NCBI GenBank assembly: GCA_017307375.1
Contig: JAFKFH010000003.1
Coordinates: 248,001 to 312,000, forward strand
DNA length: 64,000 bases
Direction: 5' to 3'
DNA from: Alphaproteobacteria bacterium
GTDB lineage: Bacteria > Pseudomonadota > Alphaproteobacteria > Ferrovibrionales > Ferrovibrionaceae
Shown in pieces: positions 1 through 7,698 of this stretch; position 1 is the first letter of the stretch, and each line of letters starts with the position of its first letter. The position numbers and the translations under genes are program-made. Under the pieces are notes generated by a model. That model did no database searches and was not told where the DNA came from. It worked only from the letters and a program-made list of their open reading frames with translations.

Positions 1-1029
1 CTGGTACTGCAGAATTCCTACATCGTCATCATGGCGCTGGGGATGCTGCTCGTCATCGTCACCGGGCATATCGATCTCTCGGTCGGTTCGGTGGTCGGGT
101 TCATCGGCGCGCTCGCCGCGATCCTGATGGTCGAATACGACTGGCATTTCGTGCCCACCACCGTCGCCTGCCTGATCGTCGGCGCGGCGATCGGCGCGGC
201 GCAGGGCTACTGGATCGCCTTCTTCCGCATCCCATCCTTCATCGTCACCCTCGCCGGCATGCTGGTCTTCCGCGGCCTCAGCCTCACCCTGCTCGCCGGC
301 CAGTCGATCGGACCGTTCCCGGTCGAATTTCAGCGGTTGTCCTCGGGCTTCATCCCCGACTTCTTCGCGATCAAGGGCATCCACCTGACGACGTTGCTGC
401 TGTGCCTGGCCGTGCCGTCGATCATGGTCGCCGTCAACCTGCGCGACCGCGCCAGGCGCGGGCGCCACGGCATGGAACAGGAACCACTGCCCTTCTTCCT
501 GTTCCGCAACCTGGCGCTGTTCGGGCTCCTGGTCTATCTCGGCTATCTGCTGGCGACCTACAAGGGCCTGCCCAACGTCCTGATCATCATGTGCGTGCTG
601 ATCGCGGTCTATGCCTTCGTCACCCGCAACATGACGATCGGCCGGCGAATCTATGCGATCGGCGGCAACGAGAAGGCCGCACGGCTTTCCGGCATCGATA
701 CGCGGCGGCTGACCTTCTACACCTTCGTCAACATGGGCGTGCTGGCGGCGCTGGCCGGGCTGATCTTCGCCGCGCGCCTGAACACCGCGACGCCGAAGGC
801 CGGCGTCTCGTTCGAGCTCGACGTCATCGCCGCCTGCTTCATCGGCGGCGCCTCGGCCTCGGGCGGGGTCGGCCGGGTCACCGGCGCGGTGATCGGCGCG
901 TTCATCATGGGCGTGATGAACAACGGCATGTCGATCATCGGCATCGGCATCGACTGGCAGCAGGTGATCAAGGGGCTGGTGCTGCTGGTCGCGGTCTGCT
1001 TCGACGTCTACAACAAGAACAAGGCCTGA
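1..1029 (+). CDS. Sugar ABC transporter permease (MmsB/GguB/XylH type), 5' partial
   Basis: The inner-membrane permease of a monosaccharide ABC importer. The reading frame is open from base 1, so the N-terminus lies outside the window; 342 residues are visible. The motif TGHIDLSVGSV is the hallmark of the ribose/xylose/multiple-sugar permease family, and the chain is a run of hydrophobic segments. A charged insert around residues 145-160 (the RDRARRGRHG region) resembles the longer XylH and MmsB/GguB branch rather than RbsC. The next gene, 5 bp on, is a sugar 1-dehydrogenase, which suggests L-arabinose, D-galactose or D-xylose as substrate. The binding protein and ATPase are presumably upstream. 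Family assignment is firm; the exact sugar is inferred. Confidence 0.93.
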   Translation: MVLQNSYIVIMALGMLLVIVTGHIDLSVGSVVGFIGALAAILMVEYDWHFVPTTVACLIVGAAIGAAQGYWIAFFRIPSFIVTLAGMLVFRGLSLTLLAGQSIGPFPVEFQRLSSGFIPDFFAIKGIHLTTLLLCLAVPSIMVAVNLRDRARRGRHGMEQEPLPFFLFRNLALFGLLVYLGYLLATYKGLPNVLIIMCVLIAVYAFVTRNMTIGRRIYAIGGNEKAARLSGIDTRRLTFYTFVNMGVLAALAGLIFAARLNTATPKAGVSFELDVIAACFIGGASASGGVGRVTGAVIGAFIMGVMNNGMSIIGIGIDWQQVIKGLVLLVAVCFDVYNKNKA

Positions 1030-1034
1030 CGACC

Positions 1035-1952
1035 ATGGCGCTGTCCATCGGTGTCGTCGGCGCCGGCAAGATCGCGCGCGACCAGCATCTGCCGGCGATC
1101 GCGGCGGAACCCGGGCTGACGCTGGCTGCCATTGCCGATCCCACCGTACCGCGGGTCGATGTGCCGGTCTTTGCCGATCTCGACGCGATGCTGGCCGCGC
1201 TGCCCGGCCTCGATGCCGTGGCGATCTGCACCCCGCCGTCGGTGCGCCTGCCGCTGGCCGTCGCGGCGCTGCGCGCCGGCAAGCACGTGCTGGTCGAAAA
1301 GCCGCCGACCGCGACCCTGGCGGAATTCGCGGCGCTGACAGAGGCGGCCGCGGCGGCGGGCCGCACGCTGTTTGCGACCTGGCATTCGCGCTTCAACGCG
1401 GCGGTCGACCATGTCCGCGTCCTGCTGGCCGGGCAGGTCGTCACCCGCTTCGACATCGTCTGGAAGGAAGACGTCCGGCGCTGGCATCCCGGCCAGGAAT
1501 GGATCTGGCGCGCCGGAGGTTTCGGCGTGTTCGACCCCGGCATCAACGCGCTGTCGATCCTGACCGCGATCCTGCCGGACCCGGTTTTCGTCACCTCGGC
1601 CGAACTGGAATTCCCCGCCAACCGCGAAACGCCGATCGGCGCCCGGCTGGCCTTCGGCGGCACGCCCGGCACCGCCACCTTCGACTGGCGGCAGGAAGGC
1701 CCGCAGACCTGGACGATCACCCTGGCGACGGCGGCCGGACGGTCGATCGAACTGGCCGACGGCGGCACGCGCGCGACCGTCGACGGCCGCCCGGCCGTGG
1801 AAGGCCGCGATGCCGAATACCCGGCGATCTACCGCCGTTTCCTGGATTTGATCGGCGAGGCCGCCTCGGACGCCGACCCCGCGCCGCTGCGCCTGGTCGC
1901 CGATGCCTTCATGCTCGGCCGCCATCGGACCACCGACGAATTCCACTGGTAG
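1035..1952 (+). CDS. Gfo/Idh/MocA sugar 1-dehydrogenase, L-arabinose/D-galactose type
   Basis: NAD(P)-dependent oxidoreductase of 305 residues, predicted to oxidise an aldopyranose at C1 to the lactone, the first step of non-phosphorylative pentose/galactose breakdown. A Rossmann motif (GVVGAGKIA) opens the protein, followed by EKPP near residue 95. The blocks IARDQHLPAI, LFATWHSR, WKEDVRRWHPGQ and VFDPGINALSI closely match what I recall of Azospirillum L-arabinose 1-dehydrogenase. The ATG at 1035 follows the permease stop by 5 bp, so the two are probably co-transcribed. Substrate choice between arabinose and galactose cannot be settled from sequence; the enzymes of this group often use both. 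Confidence 0.88.
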   Translation: MALSIGVVGAGKIARDQHLPAIAAEPGLTLAAIADPTVPRVDVPVFADLDAMLAALPGLDAVAICTPPSVRLPLAVAALRAGKHVLVEKPPTATLAEFAALTEAAAAAGRTLFATWHSRFNAAVDHVRVLLAGQVVTRFDIVWKEDVRRWHPGQEWIWRAGGFGVFDPGINALSILTAILPDPVFVTSAELEFPANRETPIGARLAFGGTPGTATFDWRQEGPQTWTITLATAAGRSIELADGGTRATVDGRPAVEGRDAEYPAIYRRFLDLIGEAASDADPAPLRLVADAFMLGRHRTTDEFHW

Positions 1953-2011
1953 GCCGGCCGGGGTATAACGGGCGTCCTGCCGACGCCACGCCCCCCCCGA
2001 GGTCCCAGCCG

Positions 2012-3625
2012 ATGTCGCTTTCGCTGCTCAGCCGCTACGCCTTCATGGCCGCCTGCGTGCTTGTCACCATCGCCATGCTGCCGTTGCTCAAGGTCGACGA
2101 CTGGTTCCTGGTCGTGGCCATCGTCACCGGCATCCTGTCGCTGATCGGGGTCTGCGACCTGATCCAGACCCGGCATGCGGTGCTGCGCAACTATCCCATC
2201 CTCGGCCACATGCGCTACCTGATCGAGGCGATCCGGCCGGAAATCCGTCAGTACCTGCTGGAGACCGACGACGAGAAGCTGCCGTTCTCGCGCGCGCAAC
2301 GCTCGCTGGTCTATGCGCGCGCCAAGAACGAGGGCGGCGAGCGGCCGTTCGGCACGATGGTCGACGTCTACCAGGACGGCTATGAATTCATCGGCCATTC
2401 GATGCGGCCGGCACCCGAGAGCGACCCGGCCGGTTTCCGCATCACCATCGGCGGGCCGCAATGCCGGCAGCCCTATTCGGCATCCGTCCTGAACATCTCG
2501 GCGATGAGCTTCGGATCGCTGTCGGCCAATGCGATCCGGGCGCTGAACAAGGGCGCCAGGCTCGGCAATTTCGCCCATGACACCGGCGAAGGATCAATCA
2601 GCCCGTATCACCGCGAGAACGGGGGCGACATCATCTGGGAACTGGGCTCGGGCTATTTCGGCTGCCGCGACGAGAACGGCAATTTCTCGCCCGAGCGCTT
2701 CGCCGCCCAGGCCCGCGACCCGCAGGTCAAGATGGTCGAGATCAAGCTGAGCCAGGGGGCCAAGCCCGGCCATGGCGGCATCCTGCCGGGCCACAAGGTA
2801 TCGGCCGAGATCGCGCTGACCCGCGGCGTGCCGGAGGGCAAGACCTGCGTCTCGCCCTCCAGCCACCCGGCGTTCTCGACACCGCTCGAGATGATGGCCT
2901 TCATCACCCAGCTGCGCGAGCTGTCGGGCGGCAAGCCGGTCGGCTTCAAGTTCTGCCTGGGCCACCCGTGGGAGTTCATGAGCATCGTCAAGGCGATGCT
3001 GCAGACCGGCGTGGTTCCCGACTTCATCGTGGTCGACGGCAAGGAAGGCGGCACCGGGGCGGCGCCGGTCGAGTTCACCGACCATCTCGGCGTGCCGCTG
3101 CGCGAAGGCCTGCTGCTGGTGCACAACACGCTGGTCGGGGCCGGGCTGCGCGACAAGGTCAAGATCGGGGCGTCGGGCAAGCTGATTTCCGCCTTCGACA
3201 TCGCCTCGATCCTGGCGATCGGGGCCGACTGGGTGAACATCGCCCGCGGCTTCATGTTCGCCATCGGCTGCATCCAGTCGCAGAGCTGCCATACCAACAA
3301 ATGCCCGACCGGCGTCGCCACCCAGGACAAGCTGCGCCAGCGCGCGCTGGTCGTGCCCGACAAGGCCGAGCGGGTGCGCAATTTCCACCGCAACACGCTG
3401 AAGGCGCTGGCCGAGATGCTGGCCGCCGCCGGCCTGTCGCATCCGGACGAACTGGGGCCGCACCATCTGGTGCGCCGCGTCACCACGACCGAGATCAAGC
3501 TGTTCTCGCAGCTGCATTACTTCGTCAGGCCGAACGCGCTGATCGACGGCAGCGAGACGTCCGAGTTCTACCGGACCTGCTGGCAACAGGCGCGGGCAGA
3601 AACCTTCGACGCCGCGCCGCGCTGA
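2012..3625 (+). CDS. FMN-binding glutamate synthase family protein, membrane-anchored
   Basis: A 537-residue protein carrying only the FMN synthase domain of GltB, without the glutaminase domain. Two hydrophobic segments (about residues 8-27 and 32-52) should anchor it in the inner membrane, with the barrel in the cytoplasm. The [3Fe-4S] cysteines are present as Cys420, Cys426 and Cys431 with the same spacing as in glutamate synthase. PGHGGILPGHK and the GKEGGTGAAP loop belong to the same fold. The frame is open far upstream; ATG 2012 is chosen because the family begins with the membrane segments and the upstream part overlaps the dehydrogenase gene. The reaction of this stand-alone subfamily is not established, so calling it glutamate synthase would be too strong. 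Confidence 0.9.
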   Translation: MSLSLLSRYAFMAACVLVTIAMLPLLKVDDWFLVVAIVTGILSLIGVCDLIQTRHAVLRNYPILGHMRYLIEAIRPEIRQYLLETDDEKLPFSRAQRSLVYARAKNEGGERPFGTMVDVYQDGYEFIGHSMRPAPESDPAGFRITIGGPQCRQPYSASVLNISAMSFGSLSANAIRALNKGARLGNFAHDTGEGSISPYHRENGGDIIWELGSGYFGCRDENGNFSPERFAAQARDPQVKMVEIKLSQGAKPGHGGILPGHKVSAEIALTRGVPEGKTCVSPSSHPAFSTPLEMMAFITQLRELSGGKPVGFKFCLGHPWEFMSIVKAMLQTGVVPDFIVVDGKEGGTGAAPVEFTDHLGVPLREGLLLVHNTLVGAGLRDKVKIGASGKLISAFDIASILAIGADWVNIARGFMFAIGCIQSQSCHTNKCPTGVATQDKLRQRALVVPDKAERVRNFHRNTLKALAEMLAAAGLSHPDELGPHHLVRRVTTTEIKLFSQLHYFVRPNALIDGSETSEFYRTCWQQARAETFDAAPR

Positions 3626-3757
3626 CGCTGCCCAGCCGTCAGCCTGCGTCGGCGACCCGGCGCAGCTTCGCGAAGAAACTGCCATGTTCACGCCCTGACG
3701 ATTCCGCATCGGGCAGGAACAGCACACGCTCGCCGCCGCTGGTTGCCGCGGCAACAC

Positions 3758-4378
3758 TCAGCCATAGAGATCGTTGCGCACGGCGTGGTCGTAGTGGGCG
3801 TCCATGGCCGCCGCCTCGTCGGCCCCCTGGTTGCTCATCGCCGCCAGCATCTGGCCCGGCGTCGGCAGGCTGCCCCGGTCGAGACGCGCCGCCGGATCCC
3901 ACAGCCGGGCGCGGTTGACGGCCTTGCCGCAGTGAAACAGCACCTCGGCGATCGCCACGACGATCGCCGCCTTGGGCACCCTGGTCCCCTCGGCCAGCCG
4001 TGCCCGCAGCCCGTCATCGGCGGTGACCCGGCCACGGCCGTTGATGCGCATGAAGACGTCGAGGCCGGGAAACAGGAACAGCATGCCCAGCCGGTCGTCC
4101 GCCGCCAGGTTGCGCAGCGATTCGATGCGGTTGTTGCCGGGCCAGTCGGCAAAGGCGACGGTCGCGGCGTCGAGCACGTGCACGAAGCCCGGCGGGCCGC
4201 CGCGCGGCGAGGCGTCCAGCCCCTGGTCGCGCCCGGTCGCCAGGCAGAAGAAGGTTGCCTGGGCCAGATACTGGCGGTGGAAGTCGAGCAGGGCGGGCAG
4301 TACCGCCTTCTGGATCCGCTCCATCGGCGGATCGTAGAGCTGGTCGAGGTTCGGTCGGTCGATAAAGGCCTGGGACAT
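3758..4378 (-). CDS. PPOX-class FMN-dependent flavoprotein, pyridoxamine 5'-phosphate oxidase-like
   Basis: A 206-residue cytoplasmic split-barrel flavoprotein. Blocks such as FFCLATGRDQGLDASPRGGPPGFV and FADWPGNNRIESLRN are characteristic of the PPOX-fold group that binds FMN or F420; the pyridoxamine-phosphate oxidase activity itself is not implied. The start is ATG 4378, because AGGAGG sits 5 nt upstream; the in-frame GTG at 4384 overlaps that ribosome-binding site. It is divergent from the AraC-type regulator at 4465, and the 86 bp between them is the likely shared control region. Substrate unknown. Confidence 0.85.
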   Translation of the reverse strand: MSQAFIDRPNLDQLYDPPMERIQKAVLPALLDFHRQYLAQATFFCLATGRDQGLDASPRGGPPGFVHVLDAATVAFADWPGNNRIESLRNLAADDRLGMLFLFPGLDVFMRINGRGRVTADDGLRARLAEGTRVPKAAIVVAIAEVLFHCGKAVNRARLWDPAARLDRGSLPTPGQMLAAMSNQGADEAAAMDAHYDHAVRNDLYG

Positions 4379-4464
4379 CGGCACCTCCTGTCAGGCGACG
4401 ATAGCCGGCGGGTCTCGGCGCTGCTAAGCTATTGCGGACAAAGAATTGCTGATAGGCGCCAAAA

Positions 4465-5241
4465 ATGGATGGCAAGATTGCCCTGGCGTTGCGCGACCAG
4501 GACGACCCCCTGATCGTGGCCCTGCACGGGACCGATCGCGGCCGGCGCGATCTCGGCTTCCACCATCATCCGCGGGGCCAGCTCACCGCGCTGCGCCATG
4601 GCCTGTTGACCTTCGGCACCAAACAGGGCGCCTGGGTGGTGCCGGCCGACCATGCCGTCTGGATGCCGCCGCATCATCCGCATTTCGGCTATTCGCACGG
4701 AGCGTTCGACGGGTGGAGCTGCTATGTCGCCGAGCGGCGCTGTGCCGATCTGCCGGGCCGGCCCTGCACGATCCGGGTATCGGGCCTGCTGCGCGAAGCG
4801 GTGATCCGGGCCGCCGACTGGAAGGGCGAAACCCTCGACGAGCGGCAGCATCGCCTGGCCCTCGTCATCCTCGACGAGCTGCGCGCGGCCGCCGACGAAC
4901 CGTTCGGCCTGCCGATGCCGCGTGACGCGCGATTGGTACGGATCGCCCGCGCGCTGCTGGAGGATCCCGGCGACCGGCGGGGCATGGACGAATGGGCGAG
5001 CTGGGCCGGCATCACCGAGCGGACGCTGAGCCGCCGGTTCGTCGCGGAGACCGGCCACAGCTATACCAGCTGGCGCCAGCGCGCCCGCATGATGCGCGCG
5101 CTGGAACTGCTGGCCGGCGGCGCATCGGTGACGAGCGTCGCGCTCGACCTGGGTTACGACAGCGTCTCGGCCTTCATCGCGCTGTTCAAGCGCCTGCTGG
5201 GAACCACGCCCGCCGCGTACTTCACGCATGCCTCCGGTTGA
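4465..5241 (+). CDS. AraC-family transcriptional regulator
   Basis: A 258-residue one-component regulator. The N-terminal half is a small cupin-like sensor domain (FHHHPRGQLTAL and WMPPHHPHFGY are typical of the NimR/YdeC branch). The C-terminal 100 residues form the double helix-turn-helix: WASWAGITERTLSRRF near residue 180 and VTSVALDLGYDSVSAFIALFKR near 225. It is divergent from the PPOX flavoprotein gene, a likely target. The thrS2 promoter -35 element overlaps its stop codon, so the downstream zinc island starts with no gap. Confidence 0.9.
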   Translation: MDGKIALALRDQDDPLIVALHGTDRGRRDLGFHHHPRGQLTALRHGLLTFGTKQGAWVVPADHAVWMPPHHPHFGYSHGAFDGWSCYVAERRCADLPGRPCTIRVSGLLREAVIRAADWKGETLDERQHRLALVILDELRAAADEPFGLPMPRDARLVRIARALLEDPGDRRGMDEWASWAGITERTLSRRFVAETGHSYTSWRQRARMMRALELLAGGASVTSVALDLGYDSVSAFIALFKRLLGTTPAAYFTHASG

Positions 5242-5266
5242 CGCCCGCGGAATCTGCGCCTATTTT
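5238..5266 (+). promoter_or_regulatory. Sigma-70-type promoter of the thrS2 leader
   Basis: TTGACG (5238-5243) and TATTTT (5261-5266) are separated by exactly 17 bp. The expected transcription start, about 7 nt after the -10, coincides with the ATG at 5273, so the leader peptide may be translated from a leaderless mRNA. Read from sequence; not tested. Confidence 0.65.
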
Positions 5267-5272
5267 CCGGCG

Positions 5273-5353
5273 ATGGCCCACCCCGTCAGCATGACCCTGA
5301 CTACCACCACTACCGCCGTCCGGCGGTCGCGGTGGGCGCGCGCCTCGATCTAG
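5273..5353 (+). CDS. Thr-rich leader peptide of thrS2 attenuator
   Basis: A 26-codon frame whose second methionine (5291) starts the 20-residue peptide MTLTTTTTAVRRSRWARASI. Six of its first eight residues are threonine, in a codon run at 5294-5314, ending in TAG at 5351. No Shine-Dalgarno is visible before either ATG. The promoter places the RNA start at about 5273, which favours leaderless translation from the first ATG. It is followed by a terminator hairpin with a T run and then by the threonyl-tRNA synthetase gene, the arrangement of a classical amino-acid attenuator. A ribosome stalling on the Thr codons for lack of charged tRNA-Thr would leave 5321-5336 free to pair with 5371-5388. Peptide function is regulatory only, by inference. 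Confidence 0.8.
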   Translation: MAHPVSMTLTTTTTAVRRSRWARASI

Positions 5354-5406
5354 GCGCGCCAGCGTCAAGCCCCACCGCAGCCCCGCCGGCGACGGACGGG
5401 GCTTTT
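5321..5406 (+). terminator. Attenuator: antiterminator and intrinsic terminator before thrS2
   Basis: Terminator: AGCCCCG (5379-5385) pairs with CGGGGCT (5397-5403), and with the next bases gives a short T run (5403-5406). Competing antiterminator: CGGCGG (5321-5326) with CCGCCG (5383-5388), plus GCGGTGGG (5329-5336) with CCCACCGC (5371-5378). These pairings share bases 5383-5385, so the two forms exclude each other. A further 7-bp hairpin, 5335-5341 with 5354-5360, could act as pause or protector. Pairings were read by eye, without energies. Confidence 0.75.
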
Positions 5407-5477
5407 GCATTTCTGGGCCATAGACACCAGCACCAGACCCCGATCCGCCCGCCGGCTTCCCCATCAGGAGACCGACC

Positions 5478-6674
5478 ATGGATCTGCACGATCACCGCGC
5501 CATCGCCAACCGCCTCGACCTTTTCCACCAGCAGGACGAAGGGCCGGGCATGGTGTTCTGGCATCCCCGCGGCTTTGCCCTGTTCCGCGTCATCGAGGAC
5601 CATGTCCGCCGCCACATGCGCGCGGCCGGGTATCGCGAAGTCAGGACGCCGCAACTGCTGGCCCGCTCGCTGTGGGAACAGAGCGGCCATTGGGAGAAGT
5701 TCGGCGAGAACATGTTCGCGCTGAACGACGACGACCGCGCCGCGGCGCTGAAGCCGATGAGCTGCCCCGGCCATATCCAGATCTTCAACAAGCGGGTGCG
5801 CTCGTTCCGCGACCTGCCGCTGCGGCTGGCCGAATTCGGCATGTGCCATCGCTACGAGCCGTCCGGCGCGCTGCACGGCATCATGCGGCTGCGCGCCTTC
5901 ACCCAGGACGACGCGCATGTGTTCTGCGCCGAGGACCAGGTAGTCACCGAGGTCGCGCGCTTTGCCGGGCTGCTGCGCCGGCTCTATGCCGATTTCGGCT
6001 TCGACGACATCGTCGTCGGCTTCTCGACGCGGCCGCAGATCCGTGCCGGATCGGACGACGCCTGGGACAAGGCCGAGGCCATGCTGGCCGAAGCGGCGCG
6101 GGCCGCCGGTCTCGCCCCCGAGTTGAAGCCGGGCGAGGGCGCGTTCTATGGCCCCAAGCTCGAATTCGGCCTGCGCGACCGGCTCGGCCGCGTCTGGCAA
6201 TGCGGCACCGCGCAAATGGACTTCGTGCTGCCCGAGCGGCTCGACGCCCATTACGTCGATGCCGACAACAATCGCGTCCGGCCCGTGATCATCCACCATG
6301 CCGCGCTGGGCTCGATCGAGCGGTTCATCGGCATCCTGCTCGAACAGCATGACGGCCGGCTGCCGCTGTGGCTGGCGCCCGAGCAGGTGCTGGTCGCCTC
6401 GATCGGGCCGGAAGCGACCGATGCGGCCGGCGCCGTGGCCCAGGCCTTCGGCGACGCCGACCTGCGCGTGGCCCTCGACCAGCGGCCCGAGCGACTGGGC
6501 CGCAAGGTGGTGCGGGCACACGAGGAAGGGATTCCGGTGCTGGCCGCGATCGGCCGCCGCGAGGCCGAGGAAGGCACGGTCAGCCTGCGCTGGCCCGATG
6601 GCGGGCAGGAGCGGCTGGCGCTGTCGGCGGCGATCGCCCGCATCGCCGAGGCGGCGCGGCCGGGCGTCTTATAA
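5478..6674 (+). CDS. thrS2: Threonyl-tRNA synthetase paralogue lacking TGS and editing domains
   Basis: A 398-residue class II aminoacyl-tRNA synthetase that charges tRNA-Thr. It starts where the catalytic core of the ~640-residue housekeeping enzyme begins, so the TGS and N2 editing domains are absent. The core is complete: motif 2 (RYEPSGALHGIMRLRAFTQ), motif 3 (ALGSIERFIGILLE), zinc ligands Cys96, His147 and His273, and an anticodon-binding domain from about 300. AGGAG precedes the ATG. Such short ThrRS paralogues are known to cluster with COG0523 and Zur-controlled genes, as here. Because the zinc ligands are kept, it probably still binds zinc, perhaps more tightly, rather than being zinc-free. 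Without editing it could mis-charge serine unless another enzyme edits in trans. It is controlled by the Thr leader upstream. Confidence 0.93.
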   Translation: MDLHDHRAIANRLDLFHQQDEGPGMVFWHPRGFALFRVIEDHVRRHMRAAGYREVRTPQLLARSLWEQSGHWEKFGENMFALNDDDRAAALKPMSCPGHIQIFNKRVRSFRDLPLRLAEFGMCHRYEPSGALHGIMRLRAFTQDDAHVFCAEDQVVTEVARFAGLLRRLYADFGFDDIVVGFSTRPQIRAGSDDAWDKAEAMLAEAARAAGLAPELKPGEGAFYGPKLEFGLRDRLGRVWQCGTAQMDFVLPERLDAHYVDADNNRVRPVIIHHAALGSIERFIGILLEQHDGRLPLWLAPEQVLVASIGPEATDAAGAVAQAFGDADLRVALDQRPERLGRKVVRAHEEGIPVLAAIGRREAEEGTVSLRWPDGGQERLALSAAIARIAEAARPGVL

Positions 6675-6686
6675 CGTTATAACGTT
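6673..6686. promoter_or_regulatory. Candidate Zur box upstream of znuA-like gene
   Basis: A perfect 14-bp palindrome, AACGTTATAACGTT, overlapping the thrS2 stop codon and 63 bp before the znuA-like ATG. The GTTATAAC core matches the alphaproteobacterial Zur operator as I know it. A second copy of the same core precedes the COG0523 gene at 10060. Assignment to Zur is by motif and context. Confidence 0.7.
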
Positions 6687-6712
6687 GCAAAATGGGAGTA
6701 GCGGGACTAAAA

Positions 6713-6740
6713 CCTCCGGCGGATCGTCGTCTGCCGGAGG
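6713..6740 (+). promoter_or_regulatory. Hairpin masking the znuA-like ribosome-binding site
   Basis: CCTCCGGC (6713-6720) pairs perfectly with GCCGGAGG (6733-6740) around a 12-nt loop. The 3' arm contains the GGAGG that serves as Shine-Dalgarno for the ATG at 6750. It could be a translational control element or a weak terminator without a T run. Confidence 0.5.
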
Positions 6741-6749
6741 GGGCCCGTC

Positions 6750-7688
6750 ATGCCCGGATTCTTCAGAACACTCGTCATCGCGGGCGCCATCGCGCTCGCC
6801 GCCACCACGGCTGCAGCCGCCGCACCGTTGAAAGTCGTGGCGAGCTTTTCGATCCTGGGCGACATGGTCGCCCAGGTCGGTGGCGATCTCGTCACCGTGC
6901 GCACGCTGGTCGGCCCCGACGGCGACGCCCATGTCTACCAGCCGACACCGGGCGACGCGCAGGCCGTGGCCGGCGCCGGCCTCGTCGTCGTCAACGGGCT
7001 GGGCTTCGAAGGCTGGCTCAATCGCCTGGTCGGCGCCGCCGGCTATCGCGGGCGGGTGGTCACCGCCACCGCCGGTGTCACGGCCCAGACCATGGTCGAG
7101 GACGAGGATGAAGCCGGCATCACCCGTCCCGGCCGCAAGGTGGTGACGCCCAAGCGGATCGAGGATCCGCATGCCTGGCAGGACCTGCGCAACGGCGTCA
7201 TCTACATCCGCAACATCGCCGAGGGCCTGGCCGCGGCCGACCCGGCCAATGCCGCGACCTACCGGTCGCGGGCCCAGGCCTATAGCGACGAACTGAAGTC
7301 GCTCGATCGCTGGGTGCGCGACACCCTCGAGCCGGTGCCGGCCGACCGGCGCAAGGTGATCACCGGCCACGACGCCTTCGGCTACTTCGCGAATGCCTAC
7401 GGCGTCATGTTCGTCGCGCCGGTCGGCATCTCGACCGAGGCCGAGCCGACCGCCGCCGGCGTTGCCCGGCTGATCCGCCAGATCCGCGAGGAACACATCA
7501 AGGCCCTGTTCGTCGAGAACATGACCGACCCGCGGCTGATCGAGCAGATCGGGCGCGAAACCGGGGCCCAGCCGGGCGGGACGCTCTATGCCGACGCACT
7601 GTCCGGCCCGACCGGCCCGGCCGCCACCTATGTCGCGATGTTCCGCCATAACGCGACGCTGCTGGCCGCGGCGATGCGCCGTAACTGA
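6750..7688 (+). CDS. Zinc ABC transporter substrate-binding protein, AztC/ZnuA-like
   Basis: A 312-residue periplasmic metal-binding protein of the cluster A-I family. A signal peptide covers about residues 1-25 (cleavage after AAAAA). The predicted ligands are His61, His141, His207 and Asp282, nearly the same numbering as I recall for the zinc carrier AztC; there is no ZnuA-style His-rich loop, only a short acidic stretch (EDEDE) near 120. It follows a Zur-like palindrome and is followed by two outer-membrane barrels. No ATPase or permease gene lies in this window, so it must work with a transporter encoded elsewhere. Zinc rather than manganese is inferred from the context of COG0523, ThrRS2 and DUF1826. 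Confidence 0.88.
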   Translation: MPGFFRTLVIAGAIALAATTAAAAAPLKVVASFSILGDMVAQVGGDLVTVRTLVGPDGDAHVYQPTPGDAQAVAGAGLVVVNGLGFEGWLNRLVGAAGYRGRVVTATAGVTAQTMVEDEDEAGITRPGRKVVTPKRIEDPHAWQDLRNGVIYIRNIAEGLAAADPANAATYRSRAQAYSDELKSLDRWVRDTLEPVPADRRKVITGHDAFGYFANAYGVMFVAPVGISTEAEPTAAGVARLIRQIREEHIKALFVENMTDPRLIEQIGRETGAQPGGTLYADALSGPTGPAATYVAMFRHNATLLAAAMRRN

Positions 7689-7698
7689 GGACACGATC

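Noticed and set aside
5478-6674. thrS2 as a pseudogene fragment of a full-length thrS
   Set aside because: The core motifs, zinc ligands and anticodon domain are complete, it has its own ribosome-binding site and a dedicated leader, and short paralogues of this kind are known.
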